From CAWJJM01 sp963843275 (GTDB lineage Bacteria; Acidobacteriota; Thermoanaerobaculia; Multivoradales; JBCCEF01), in the NCBI GenBank assembly GCA_963843275.1, contig CAWJJM010000012.1, forward strand, positions 1,798,001 through 1,862,000: a stretch of DNA of 64,000 bases. The letters run 5' to 3'. The translations under genes and the position numbers were made by a program. The notes under the pieces are model-generated. The model did no database searches. It saw nothing but the letters and a program-made list of their open reading frames with translations, and was not told where the DNA came from. Below are positions 6,708-17,231 of the stretch, piece after piece. The first letter of the stretch is position 1; the number at the start of each line of letters is the position of its first letter.

Positions 6708-9700
6708 CGGCCCGGCACCTCCGCGCCGCCGTCGGCGGCTCCGCCGGCCGCCACCGGGCGGCGGGCGGCGAGCGCCAGCAGCTTGCCGCGCACCTTGCGC
6801 GCCATCTCCGTCTGCATGCGCCGCTCGAGGTCGGCGATCTGCGCCTCGTAGGCGGCGCGCAGCGCGCCCAGCTCCGCCTGGTGGCGGCGCTCGCTCGCCG
6901 CCTCCGTCACGGGCTTGGCGGCCGGCTCGGCCGCACCGCTCGTCGCCGCCGACCGCGCCTCGAGCGCTCGCCAGGCGGCGCCGCGCTCCGCGGCGGCGCG
7001 GGCCAGCGGCGCGGACACCTCGCGCGCCGCACCGTCCGGTCCTTCGAGGGTCGGCGTGTGGCCGGTCCGCTCGGGCGCCGCCAGCGCCAGCCACTCCGCG
7101 AGCGGCAGCGGTCCCGGGCGGCGCCCGTCGAGCGGCGGCAGGTGGGCCGCATAGCGGGCCTCACCGAGCGCCCAATCGGCGACCGACAGGTCGCCCGCCT
7201 CGGGGTTGCCGGCGAGGTCGAACCGGCGCTCGGAGGGGTCCGCGTCCGGCGCCGCGGAGGTCCACAGCGGCCAGACGCGCGCCGCCACCGCCGAGCGGGC
7301 CCGCTGGCGCCCCGCCGCGGGAGCGAACCCGTGCCGCTCGGGGCTGGGGGCGTGCACCCGCACGACCGCGGGGCCGTCGTGCTCGAGCGCCGCCGCCACC
7401 GCCGCCTCCAGGTGGTCGGGGTGACCGGGCGAGCACTGCGCCGCGAAGGCGCGCCGTCCGAGCAGGACGGCGCCGAGGCCGGCGCCCGCCGACGGCGCCC
7501 AGGCGGAGGGATCGTCGGGTCGCCCGTCGGGCAGCTCCTCGGCGATCCCCAGGTGGGCGGCCGACAGCAGGAGGACCTTGACCGGCAGCTCGTCGTCGAC
7601 CAGCGCGGCCAGACCGGGCAGCGAGGTGGCGGCCAGCGCGTCCTCGCTCGCCACCAGCACCAGCGGCGGACAGAGGGCCCGCTCGTCGGCGCTCAGCTCG
7701 CGCCAGCTCAGGTGGCGCAGCCGGTCGAGCTCCTCGGCGACCCGGCCCTCGGCGGCGGGTCCCCCCTTGGCCTCCAGCTCGAGCCGCGCCCGGCGCAGGG
7801 CGCGGGCGCCGTCGACCGCGGCGTGCAGCGCGGCCTCGGCCACACCGCGGGCCAGCGCCGCGGCGTCGCCGCCCGCGGTCACCGTCACCGGCACGGTGAA
7901 GGGGTTGCCGGGGAACGCGCCCGCCCAGGCGGCGGCGGGCCCCGGGCCGGCGACCACCCCGTACAGCGCCCGGTCCTGACCGGCCTCGCCGGCGGTCAAC
8001 CGCCAGCGCAGGTCGGCCAGCCCGCGGGCGGCGTCCACCAGGTGGCGCAGCCGCGGCACGTCGACGCGCTCGCTCTCGAAGGCGGTCTCCACACGCGAGG
8101 CGAGCTCGGCCAGGTCCGCTTCGGGCAGCTCGAGGGCGGCGAGGCCCTGCGACAGCGACGCCAGGTCGCGGCCGGGCAGCGCCCGCGCCATCCCCGCCTG
8201 GATCGCTTCCGCCAGCTCCGCCGCCAGCCCGTCGATGCGGTCGAGGAGCGCCCGGCGCCGGGGAGCGAGGTGGAAGGCGACCGCGCCGAGCGCCTGGCGC
8301 AGCGCCAGCGCGTCCCCCGAACCCGCCTCGCCGGGACCGGCGCCGACCAGCGTGCGGCGGGCCTCCGGGGTCAGCAGCGCGCCGGCCAGCGGCCCGACCT
8401 CCGGGTGGCGGCGGGCCCGCTCGACGGTCTCCGCGGCGGGCGCGGGGAGCTCCTCGACCAGCCGCCAGAGGGCGCGCTCGCGGCGGCTGCGGCGCACGTC
8501 GTCGCGGCCCGCCGTCAGCGCCCCGGGGGAGCAGGCCTCGATGCACAGCCCGCAACCCTTGCAGGCGTCCGGATCGATGGCCAGCGTGAAGAGCTCGCCG
8601 CTCCCCGCGGCGGCCGCCTCGGGGTCGTCGAAGAAAGCCGCGGTCCGCGCCACCGGCAGCTCCGCGATCGCCTCCTGCACCGCGCTGCAGGCCGCGCGCA
8701 GGGCCAGCTTCACCTCGTCGCCGACCGGCGTGCGGTCGACCACTCCGGGCCAGGCGGCGGCGAACAGCTCGCCGGCCGTCGTCGCCCCCTCGGCGGCGGC
8801 GGCCTGCCGGTGCAGGGCCGCCACCAGCTTGCCGGAGATCCGGCGCAGCGCGTCGGCGCTGCGGCCGCGCGCCGCGGCCAGCGCCATCCCCCGGTCGAGC
8901 AGGGCGGCGGCGCCCAGCACGGCCGGCCCCACGGCGCCGTCGGGGCACACCGTCCAGCAGTCGCCGCAGCCGGTGCAGGCGCCGGGATCGAAGACGGGCA
9001 GCAGGGTGCGACCGGTGGCCGTCGAGGCCAGCGCCGCGGCCGCTGCCGGCTGCGAACGCGCCGCCAGATGCGGCTCGGGCAGCGGCGGGGCGCCGGGCTC
9101 CGCCTCCGCCATGCGGTCCCAGAGCCGCCCCAGCTCACTCCCCGCGAAGGCCCCGCCGGCGCCCGACAACAGGCGGCGGGCCGCCTCCGGAACCTCCGGC
9201 TCGTCGCCGTCGGCGACCTCGCCGGCCGGCACCAGGGCGACGATCTCGGCGCGGGTCAGCTCGTGGACCCGGTCGCGCCCCGCGGCCAGGGCCGCCAGGC
9301 GCCGCTCGACCTCCGCCGCGCCCAGCCCGCGGGCGACGAGCACCTGCCGCCGCGCCTCGGCGAGCCGCCGGGGCTTGAGCTCGACCCGGCCGGTCGCCGT
9401 CAGCACCCCGGCCAGCGCGCCGAGCAGGTGCTCGCGCCGCAGCTCGGGCTCGCCGTAGGCCGGCAGCGCGAAGAGCTTCACCGCCTGCTCCTCGGCCGCG
9501 CGCACGAAGGCCATGGCCGGGGCGCGGCGCCACCCCTCCTCGGGGCGCTCGAAGAGCAGGACGCCGCCGCGGGCGAGGCCGCGCACCACCTCCGCGCGCG
9601 GCGGCTCGCTCGGGCACAGGCAGACCCCGAGGTCGGCGAGCACGTCGTCGCCCGGGTCGACGAGCGGCGCCGGCGACCAGGTCACCCGGTCGGTGAGCGT

Positions 9701-11284
9701 CCCGCCCCAGCGCTCCCAGGAGACGGCGGTGCGGCCCCGCAGGTGCCCGCCGGCGGTGCGGTGGAGCAGGGAGGCGGCTGCGGCCGCCACGCCGTCGCCG
9801 GCGCCGCCGGCGCGGCGCTCGAAGGCGAGCGTGAAAGCGCCCGGCGGCAGCAGGCCGCCCGGGACCGGGCCCGAGGCCCGCAGCCCGAGGGCGGCGGCCT
9901 CCGGCGCGGCGCGGCGCAGGGCGTCCGCCACGACCTGCCGCTTGGGCCGGCCGTCGGCCGCGGGCGCCAGGTCGATCCCCAGGTAGCGGGGCCCCGGCGG
10001 CAGCGCCGCGGGGTCCCCGAGCAGCTCGCGGCCGAGGCGCTCGAGGTCGGCGGCGCGGAGCCCGGAGCCGCCGAGTCCGTACAGAGCGGTCGTCAGGCGC
10101 GGCAGGTCCCGCTCCCCCGCCTCGCGGCGCCGCGACAGCACCGAGCGCACCTCGCGGGCCAACGGGCCCTCGCCGTCCAGGGGCGCGTCGCAGCGCTCGA
10201 GGACCGCCACCGCGGCGCGGCCGCGCAGCAGCTCGGCCAGCCGGTCGGCGGGGAACGGCCGCAGCGCCCGCACCCCGACGACGCCGAGCTTGGCGCCGCC
10301 GAGCAGGGTGCCGCCGCGCAGGCGGTCGGCGACCGCGGTGGCGGTCTCCACCGCCGCACCCTCCACGACGAGCAGGGCGCGGGCGCCGTCGGCGCGGTGG
10401 AGGCGCAGCGGATCGAGGCGGCGCCCGGTGGCCTCGGCGACCGCGTCGACGGCCGCCTGCAGCATCGCCGGGGTCGACCCGTCGAGATAGGCACGGCGTG
10501 CCGCGTCGCCGGCGGCGGCCGCCGCCGGCGGCAGCAGGGTCCCGTGGGCCGCCGGCCGCGCCGCGTCGTGCCACGCCGGCAGGCGCCGCCGGTGGCGTCC
10601 GAAGAGCATCTCCTGGGCCGGGGTCGCCGCGTGCACGGTGTCGGACGGCGATCCGAGCAGCCGTGCCACCAGCGCCCGCGACGGCAGCACGACGTCCTGC
10701 ACGGCGAGGGCCGCTTCCGGATCCTGCGCCACCACGACCGGGGTCAGCGCCTCCTCGGCGAGCCGCCGGCCGACCAGCGCCAGGTCGACCGCCTCCTGGG
10801 CGCTGGCGGCGAACAGCAGCACGGCGCCGCTGGCGGCCGCGGCGTGGTACGCGCCGTGGGTCCCGCCGGCGGCGTCGCGGGCGGCCAGGTGGACGACCAG
10901 CGGCACCCGCCGCGCCACGGCATCGGCCAGCACGTCGAGGGCGCCGGCCAGGTCGCCCCCGGAGAGGAAGGCGGTGGCGCGCAGGCCGCCGAGGGCCATC
11001 CCGACCGCGGTCGACAGGCCGGCGCGGGCGCCGGCGCCGTCGAGGGCGGCCAGCGGCCGGTCGAGGAAGTTCAGGTCGCCCGCCGCCGCCTCCGCGGCGA
11101 AGGCGCGGGCGGCCGCGTCGGCGGGGAAGCCGGCGCCCAGGCCGGCGGCGTCGCTGATCAACGACTCGAGCAGGGCCACGGCGCGAGCGCCCGTGGCGGC
11201 AGCGGCGACACCGGCGTCGGGGGCGTCGCCCGTGCGGGCCCCCAGCATCCGCCGCAGCACGCGGCGCGCGGAAAGGTCAGGCAT
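6704..11284 (-). CDS. Degenerate pyruvate:ferredoxin oxidoreductase-like protein embedded in the rnf operon
   Basis: A 1526-residue protein that aligns by eye along the whole active PFOR encoded at 12154-17178: alpha-like N-terminal domain, gamma-like domain, two 4Fe-4S motifs separated by about 140 residues (CTGCGDCWTVCP near 770, CKGCGLCIEACS near 912), beta-like domain, and a C-terminal coiled coil. What is lost is decisive: there is no YPITPST element, no counterpart of GDGSCMGCGEK that binds the proximal cluster, and the TPP-Mg loop of the active enzyme (VGGDGAMLDIGFQN) is replaced by VASEDALAATSLPG. It should therefore be unable to oxidise 2-oxoacids, but can still carry electrons. It lies between rnfB (8-base overlap) and rnfC (4-base overlap), which suggests an Rnf-bound docking or wiring subunit. 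Very Ala/Arg/Gly-rich, yet the frame stays open over 4.5 kb. Confidence 0.85.
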   Translation of the reverse strand: MPDLSARRVLRRMLGARTGDAPDAGVAAAATGARAVALLESLISDAAGLGAGFPADAAARAFAAEAAAGDLNFLDRPLAALDGAGARAGLSTAVGMALGGLRATAFLSGGDLAGALDVLADAVARRVPLVVHLAARDAAGGTHGAYHAAAASGAVLLFAASAQEAVDLALVGRRLAEEALTPVVVAQDPEAALAVQDVVLPSRALVARLLGSPSDTVHAATPAQEMLFGRHRRRLPAWHDAARPAAHGTLLPPAAAAAGDAARRAYLDGSTPAMLQAAVDAVAEATGRRLDPLRLHRADGARALLVVEGAAVETATAVADRLRGGTLLGGAKLGVVGVRALRPFPADRLAELLRGRAAVAVLERCDAPLDGEGPLAREVRSVLSRRREAGERDLPRLTTALYGLGGSGLRAADLERLGRELLGDPAALPPGPRYLGIDLAPAADGRPKRQVVADALRRAAPEAAALGLRASGPVPGGLLPPGAFTLAFERRAGGAGDGVAAAAASLLHRTAGGHLRGRTAVSWERWGGTLTDRVTWSPAPLVDPGDDVLADLGVCLCPSEPPRAEVVRGLARGGVLLFERPEEGWRRAPAMAFVRAAEEQAVKLFALPAYGEPELRREHLLGALAGVLTATGRVELKPRRLAEARRQVLVARGLGAAEVERRLAALAAGRDRVHELTRAEIVALVPAGEVADGDEPEVPEAARRLLSGAGGAFAGSELGRLWDRMAEAEPGAPPLPEPHLAARSQPAAAAALASTATGRTLLPVFDPGACTGCGDCWTVCPDGAVGPAVLGAAALLDRGMALAAARGRSADALRRISGKLVAALHRQAAAAEGATTAGELFAAAWPGVVDRTPVGDEVKLALRAACSAVQEAIAELPVARTAAFFDDPEAAAAGSGELFTLAIDPDACKGCGLCIEACSPGALTAGRDDVRRSRRERALWRLVEELPAPAAETVERARRHPEVGPLAGALLTPEARRTLVGAGPGEAGSGDALALRQALGAVAFHLAPRRRALLDRIDGLAAELAEAIQAGMARALPGRDLASLSQGLAALELPEADLAELASRVETAFESERVDVPRLRHLVDAARGLADLRWRLTAGEAGQDRALYGVVAGPGPAAAWAGAFPGNPFTVPVTVTAGGDAAALARGVAEAALHAAVDGARALRRARLELEAKGGPAAEGRVAEELDRLRHLSWRELSADERALCPPLVLVASEDALAATSLPGLAALVDDELPVKVLLLSAAHLGIAEELPDGRPDDPSAWAPSAGAGLGAVLLGRRAFAAQCSPGHPDHLEAAVAAALEHDGPAVVRVHAPSPERHGFAPAAGRQRARSAVAARVWPLWTSAAPDADPSERRFDLAGNPEAGDLSVADWALGEARYAAHLPPLDGRRPGPLPLAEWLALAAPERTGHTPTLEGPDGAAREVSAPLARAAAERGAAWRALEARSAATSGAAEPAAKPVTEAASERRHQAELGALRAAYEAQIADLERRMQTEMARKVRGKLLALAARRPVAAGGAADGGAEVPGR

Positions 11285-12146
11285 ACAGCCTCCGGGGTTG
11301 CTCGAGCGAGTCGTCGTCGCCGGGGTCGCCGAGGGTCACGAACTGCTCCCCCACCACCCACTGGATGGCGCCCGTGGGGCAGCGCCAGGTGGCGGCCGGC
11401 TCCGCCGGGCCGCCCTTCGTGTAGTCCACCACCGGCAGGTTGTCGACCATGGTGACGAGGCCGGGCGCGGCGTCGGCGGCGCAGCGGCCGCAGGCGTCGC
11501 AGGCCACCTTGCACAGGCGGCGCGCCTCCTCGGCGGCCAGCGGGGCCTGGCACTGGACCAGCAGGTGCTGCGCCGCCGGCAGGATCTCGAACAGGCCGCG
11601 CGGACAGGCGTCGACGCAGTCGCCGCAGGCGGTGCAGGCGTCGACGTCGACCTGCGGCAGGCGCAGGGCGTTCATGTGGATGGCGTCGAAGGTGCACGCC
11701 AGGTCGCAGTCGCCCACCCCCAGGCAGCCCCAGGTGCACTCGAGCCCGCCGCCGCCCACCAGGTGGGCCGCGCGGCAGCTCTCGAAACCCTCGTAGGCGG
11801 CGATCTGGCGCGCCCGGCCGAGGCCGCCGGCGCAGTGCAGCCGGGCCACCCGCTTGGCCTCCTGGCCGGCGTCGACGCCGAGGTACTCGGCGATCGCCTC
11901 GACCGCGGAGCGGCTCGACACCGTGCACTTCGAAGGCGCCAGGCCGATGCCGACGATCTTCTCGGCCAGGCCGCGGCAGCCGGGCTCGCCGCAGGCGCCG
12001 CAGTTCGAGCCCGGGAGCATCCCCTCCACCGCCTCGATGCGGGGGTCCTCGGCGACCTTGAGAAAGCGGTTGGCGAGGGCGAGGACGGTTCCGAAGAACA
12101 GCCCCAGCCCGGCCATCACCACCGCAGCGACCGTGATCTCGCCCAT
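11277..12146 (-). CDS. rnfB: Rnf electron-transport subunit RnfB (ferredoxin-accepting)
   Basis: RnfB accepts electrons from reduced ferredoxin. The 289-residue product has an N-terminal membrane helix (VAAVVMAGLGLFFGTVLAL), the RnfB-specific cluster motif GSNCGACGEPGCRGLA around residues 48-60, then an array of ferredoxin-type cysteines: CTWGCLGVGDCDLAC, CTACGDCVDACP and a further set CKVACDACGRC with a final CPTGAIQWV. The whole-protein layout fits RnfB of Bacteroidetes/Clostridia type with several 4Fe-4S clusters. It starts 7 bases after the stop of the active PFOR and ends inside the degenerate PFOR-like gene, so the electron acceptor of Rnf is sandwiched between two PFOR paralogues. Confidence 0.95.
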   Translation of the reverse strand: MGEITVAAVVMAGLGLFFGTVLALANRFLKVAEDPRIEAVEGMLPGSNCGACGEPGCRGLAEKIVGIGLAPSKCTVSSRSAVEAIAEYLGVDAGQEAKRVARLHCAGGLGRARQIAAYEGFESCRAAHLVGGGGLECTWGCLGVGDCDLACTFDAIHMNALRLPQVDVDACTACGDCVDACPRGLFEILPAAQHLLVQCQAPLAAEEARRLCKVACDACGRCAADAAPGLVTMVDNLPVVDYTKGGPAEPAATWRCPTGAIQWVVGEQFVTLGDPGDDDSLEQPRRLYA

Positions 12147-12153
12147 CGCCGCC

Positions 12154-15100
12154 TCAGTTGAAGGGCTCGGCGCGCTTCACCCACTTGTCGAGGTCGGCCT
12201 CGTCGGGATCGAGCGGGGTGCCGGGATGGATGATCCGCGCCGAGCAGCGCTCCGCCGCCTTGACCAGGTCGGCGAAGGTCCCCGCCCGCGGGTCCTTGAT
12301 GTAGGCCTGCTTGTTCTCGTTGTAGGCGAACATCTTCGGGTTGAGGTTCGTGCACTCGTTGCAGGTCGTGCACAGCTCCGAGTCGATCCACGGCTCCAGC
12401 CCCTCGGGCTCGGCGGCCGGCGCGGGCTCCGGCGCCGTGGCGGCCTCCGGGGCGGCGACGGGCTCCGCGGCGGGGGGCGCCGGCGGCGGCACCGGGACCG
12501 GCCGCGGCCCGGCCGGCGCCGGGGCGGCGCCGCCGGCGAAGCCGACGCCGCCGCTGGCCACCAGCGCCTGGGCGATCCGCCGCACGATGGTCTGCGGGAT
12601 AGCGCTCCTTGAGCTGGGCGATCTTCATCTCGTACTCCTCCTCGAGCGCCTTGATCTCCTTCTGGAAGCGCCGCTCCAGCGGCGTGACGATGCCGTCGCG
12701 CACCTTGCTCGGCACCTTCACCGCCGCCATCTCGCGCAGCTCGTCCCACAGGTCCAGGCGGTCCTCGGTGAGCTCGACGATCTCGTCGGACACCGTCTTG
12801 CGCTGCAGCCGGCGGTGGTCGTCGAGCACCCAGATGAACGGGGTCTTCCCGGCGCGCTCCTCGGCCCCGAGCGCCAGGTACTCGCCCACCGGCACCTGGC
12901 CGTCGCTCCACTCGGCGCGCTCGAGGAGCCGGAAATGGCGGCCGAAGCGGGGCTCGGTGGCGGCCCAGTCGGCGGTGGTCAGCGGCAGGGTCAGGGTGCG
13001 CTCCTCGCCGGCGTCGTCGAGGTAGGCGAGGTCGTAGGTGGGGAACGGCTCCTCGAGCGCCGGGTTGCCCTCCAGCGACAGCCGCTCGGCGGTGGTCGTC
13101 CCGGCGTCGGGGTCGTAGACCAGGTAGGGGAAGGCGCGCGACTCGAGCGCCAGCTTGGCGGCGCCGGCCGAGGCCGAGTCCGGCAGGCCGTGCTCGGCCT
13201 GGCAGGGCGTGTAGACGTGAACACCGCCGGCCGCCGCGAGGCCAGCCCGCGCAACACGCCGCCCACCAGGTGGGCCGGCAGCGCCTGCGAGCTCTGCAGC
13301 ACGTAGGCGGAGCGGTGCGCCATGGCGATCAGCGCCATCTCCTTGCGGTGCTCCTCCTTGCCGTGGCGCGCCCCGCCGTACTCGGCCATGTCGGAGATCT
13401 GGCCCTTGAAGCCGGAGGTGCAGGCCTGGCCGCCGGTGTTCGAGTAGACCTGGGTGTCGAGGACCACCACGCGCAACGGTTTGCCCGACGCCATCAGGCG
13501 GCTGACGTTCTGGAAGCCGATGTCGAGCATGGCGCCGTCGCCGCCCACCGCCATCACCGGCGGGCAGAGGCGGAACTCGTCGTCGGAGAAGCCGCGCCAG
13601 TCGAAGGCCTCGAAGAAGCGGTCGTGCTGCTCGGCCTCGTAGCCGTCGGCGATCTCCAGCTCGGCGACGCGCACCGCGGCGAAGCCGTCGGCCATCTTCC
13701 GCATCAGCCCCTCGAAGACGCCGATGGCCACCGAGGGCGCGTCCTGGAACAGGTGGTTCGCCCACGGGTACGGGTAGGGGTTGTAGGGATAGGTCGAGCC
13801 CCACACCGACGAGCAGCCGGTGGAGTTGAGGATGCCCAGGCTGGCGCGGCCGCGGCCGGAGGGGCCGGCGGTGTAGCGCCAGTGCAGGTCCTTGAGCTTC
13901 TTCAGGGTGCGGGCGATGCGGGTGAGCCGGTCGCGCTGGCCCTCCGGCACCTCGACGTCGAGATGGACGCCGCCGGCGGCGGCGATCTGCTCGAGGTCGG
14001 AGGCCGAGACCAGCAGCTCGTTGCCCTTCTCCTCCAGCCCCCGGACGAGCTCCTCGAGCCGGCCGACGAAGGCGGCGGCGCGCGGCCGCATCGCGGCCTC
14101 GATGGTGGCCACGATCAGGTGCATGCCGGTCTTCTCGCCGCAGCCCATGCAGGAGCCGTCGCCGCCCACCATGGAGTGGTAGTTGCGCTTCTTCAGCAGC
14201 AGGGTGTGCAGCACCCCGATGCCCTCGTCCCAGTCGGAGACCTGGAGGAAGCGGTCGGGGGTGTCGGGGAGCTGCTCCCAGCGCTTCCAGTTGCGCCGCA
14301 GGCCCGCGACCGTCGGCTCGTCCTGGGTCACCGCCACCAGGGCGTCGTCCGGGCACACCTCGACGCACAGGTTGCAGCCCTTGCAGGCGTTGGGGTTGAT
14401 GGTCACGGCGAGCAGCCCGCCGGCGCCCTCCTCGCGCCGCTCGGGCACGGTGAAGAACGGCGCGGTGCGGGCCAGCGGGAACTCGCCGACCCGCTCGATC
14501 AGGGCGTCGAGCTCGGCGTCGAGGGCGGTCCGCTCCGCGGCGTCGAGGCCGAGCGTCGGCACCAACCGCTGGTAGGCCCGCGACAGGGTGGAGGCGAAGG
14601 AGGTGAACTCCTCCTCCTCGCGCAGCAGCCGCCGGCTCTCGGCGGCCAGCTTGCCGGCCAGCGCCAGCAGCTTCGAGCCGCCGCCGCCGCCGTTCCAGGA
14701 GGTCAGGGCGGTGCGCAGGACGCTCTCCACCTCGACCACCAGGCCGGGGATGGCGGCGTCGGGGCACTGCGTCCAGCACTGGCCGCAACCGGTGCAGCGG
14801 TCGGCGAGGAACTTCGGCACCTCGAAGCGGATGCCGGTCATGTCGCGGAAGACGCCGGTCGCCGCCGGGATCGCCGACAGCGCGGCGAAGGGGTCGGCGA
14901 TCGGCTCGGTGCCGTCGGCGTAGGTCGAGCAGACCTGGTGCATGAAGCGGAACGGGTCGGCCACGCCCTCGCCGGTGTCGACCTCGCGGTCGAGGTACCA
15001 GGGCACGGTGAGCGCGTGCTTCGGGGCGTCGGCGGTGGCGTCGGGCAGCCCGCTCCAGTCGACCTCCTCCACCTCGTCGAAGCCGCGGCGGATGACGCGG

Positions 15101-17178
15101 TAGTTGTCCTCGACGACGGTCTCGCCGCGGTGGCCGAACTTCTTGGCGAGCTGCCGCCGGACGGTGGCGAACAGCTCCTCCTCGTCGAGGCCCTCGCGCT
15201 CCATCACCGGCGAGGCCTTGAAGAAGGCGCCCTGGAAGGCCGCCCCCTGCATGCGGAACTGCAGGTCGCCGATGTCGGTCTCGGCGCGCGCGATGGCGAA
15301 GGCGTCGAGGTGGAAGACGCGCAGCTCGCGGTCGCGGACGATCTGCTGCGCCCAGGCCGGGAAGGCCGCCCACAGCTCGGCCGCCGTACCGGTCGACTGG
15401 ATGACGAACACCCCGCCCTGCGACAGGCCGGCCAGCGGGTTGGAGTGGCGGAAGACGTTGGGGTCGGGCGACAGCACCACGTCGACGTGCTTGAGCTCGC
15501 AGTTGAGCCGGATCGGGTCGTGCGAGAAGACGCTGTAGAAGGTGGTCGGCTGCCCCTTCTTCTCCGAGCCGTACTTGGGGTTCGACTTGACGTTGAGCCC
15601 GGCCAGCTCGAACAGCGACATGGTGAGGTTCTTGCCCATGGTGATGGCGCCCCAGCCACCCACCGAGTGGATGCGCACCGCCATCGAGCCGGCGGGGAGC
15701 AGGTCCACGTTCTCGGCCGGCGCGAGGGCCAGGTCGGCGACCTGCGGGTAGTCGGCCAGCACGCGCTGCTGGTGCTCGGCCAGCGGCGCCGGCACCTCGC
15801 CCTGGCGCACGAACTCGATGCCCAGGTAGAAGAGCCGGCGCTTGGCGCCGCCCGGCATCATGTTGGCCGCGGCGGCGAGCAGGTCGCCGGCCTGCAGATC
15901 GCGGCTGCCCATGCCGAAGCTGCCGGAGAAGAAGTCGGGCACCTCGTCGGCGCGCAGCGGCGCCAGCCCGGGGTGGCGCAGCTCGGCGTCGCCCGCCTCG
16001 GCGGCGTGCAGCCGCCCGTTCTCCACCGCCTGCGCCATCGCCGCGCGGATCTCGCGCAGCAGCGGCAGGTCGGCGGCCAGCGGCTGGTCGAGCCGCTCGA
16101 GGACGGTCACCGCCTTCTTGCCGCGCAGCATGTCGACCACGAGGTCGCCGGGGAAGGGACGGAACATGGTCAGGTTGACGACGCCGATCTTCACCCCCTG
16201 CGCCCGCAGGTGGTCGACCACCGCCTCGGCGTTGCCCACCACCGAGCCCTGGCCGAGCAGGACGTGCTCGGCGTCCTCCCACCGGTACCCCATCACCCGC
16301 GCGTAGCGGCGGCCGGTGAGCGCCGCGTACTCCTCCATCGCCCGCTCGGCGAGCGCGGCGATGTGGTCGAAGAAGAACGGGCGCTGGGCGGCGACGCCCT
16401 GGGCGTAGCTGTCCTGGTTCTGCACCACCCCCAGCATGGTCGGCGCGTCGTAGTCGAACATCTCCGGGATGCGCCGCCGCTTGTCGCCGAAGACCAGCCG
16501 TTGCGCCGGGGTCGGCGACTCGATCAGGTCGGCCGGGTCGCCGAGGTAGGCGCGCACCAGGTCACGCTCCGGCAGCAGCAGCGACTCGATGACGTGCGAG
16601 GTGAGGAAGCCGTCCTGGGCGCAGATCCCGGGGTTGAGCGACAGCTCGGCGATGCGGTGCGCGATCAGGTTGAGGTCGGCCGCCTCCTGGGCGTTCTTGG
16701 CGAAGAGCTGGAAGAACCCGGTGTCGTCGACCGCGTGGTAGTCGTCGTGGCCGGCGTGCACGTTCAGCGCGTGCTTGGTCATCGCCCGGCAGGCCATGTT
16801 GAGCACGTAGGTCAGCCGCTTGCCGACCGCCGCGTAGAGCGACTCGTGCATGTAGGCGATGCCCTGGCCGGAGGAGAAGTTGGCCGAGCGCAGGCCCATC
16901 ATCGCCAGGCCTGCGGTCACCCCGGCGGCGGCGTGCTCGCCCTCGGGCTCGAAGAAGATCAGCCGCCGGCCGTTGACGTTGAGCTTCCCCTGCGCGGCCG
17001 CCAGGGCCCACCCCTCGCCCATCTGGGTCGACGGGGTGATCGGGTAGGCGCCGGCGGCCTCGCCGGCCGCCGTCTCCATGGCGACGATCGCGGCGGTGCC
17101 GTCCATGGCGGCGGGGACGCCGGGGAACCGCGCCGCGGTGCGGGCGGTGGACTTGCTGGGGGTTTCCAGAACCGTCAT
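12154..17178 (-). CDS. Long-form pyruvate/2-oxoacid:ferredoxin oxidoreductase with fused C-terminal ferredoxin, two frame interruptions
   Basis: Oxidative decarboxylation of pyruvate (or a related 2-oxoacid) with CoA to acyl-CoA, CO2 and reduced ferredoxin. Domains in order: alpha with YPITPSTQMGE (~43-53); gamma with SVGGWGAITMGKNL; 4Fe-4S motifs CTGCGQCWTQCP (~790) and CKGCNLCVEVCP (~935); proximal-cluster Cys GDGSCMGCGEKTG (~1010); TPP-Mg loop GGDGAMLDIGFQN (~1205) and VYSNTGGQ; then a C-terminal extension with a coiled coil (KEIKALEEEYEMKIAQLKER), a Pro/Ala linker and a single-cluster ferredoxin (CTTCNEC). About 1675 residues versus ~1170 for ordinary NifJ. Two frame breaks, a missing base near 13214-13224 and an extra base near 12592-12598, cancel in length. 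A GGAG ribosome site precedes the ATG at 17178. All catalytic motifs are intact. Confidence 0.92.
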
Positions 17179-17231
17179 GACAGGCTCCTGCGTGCGGATG
17201 GACGGGGTTCGGACATTCGGATCGGGACCGC

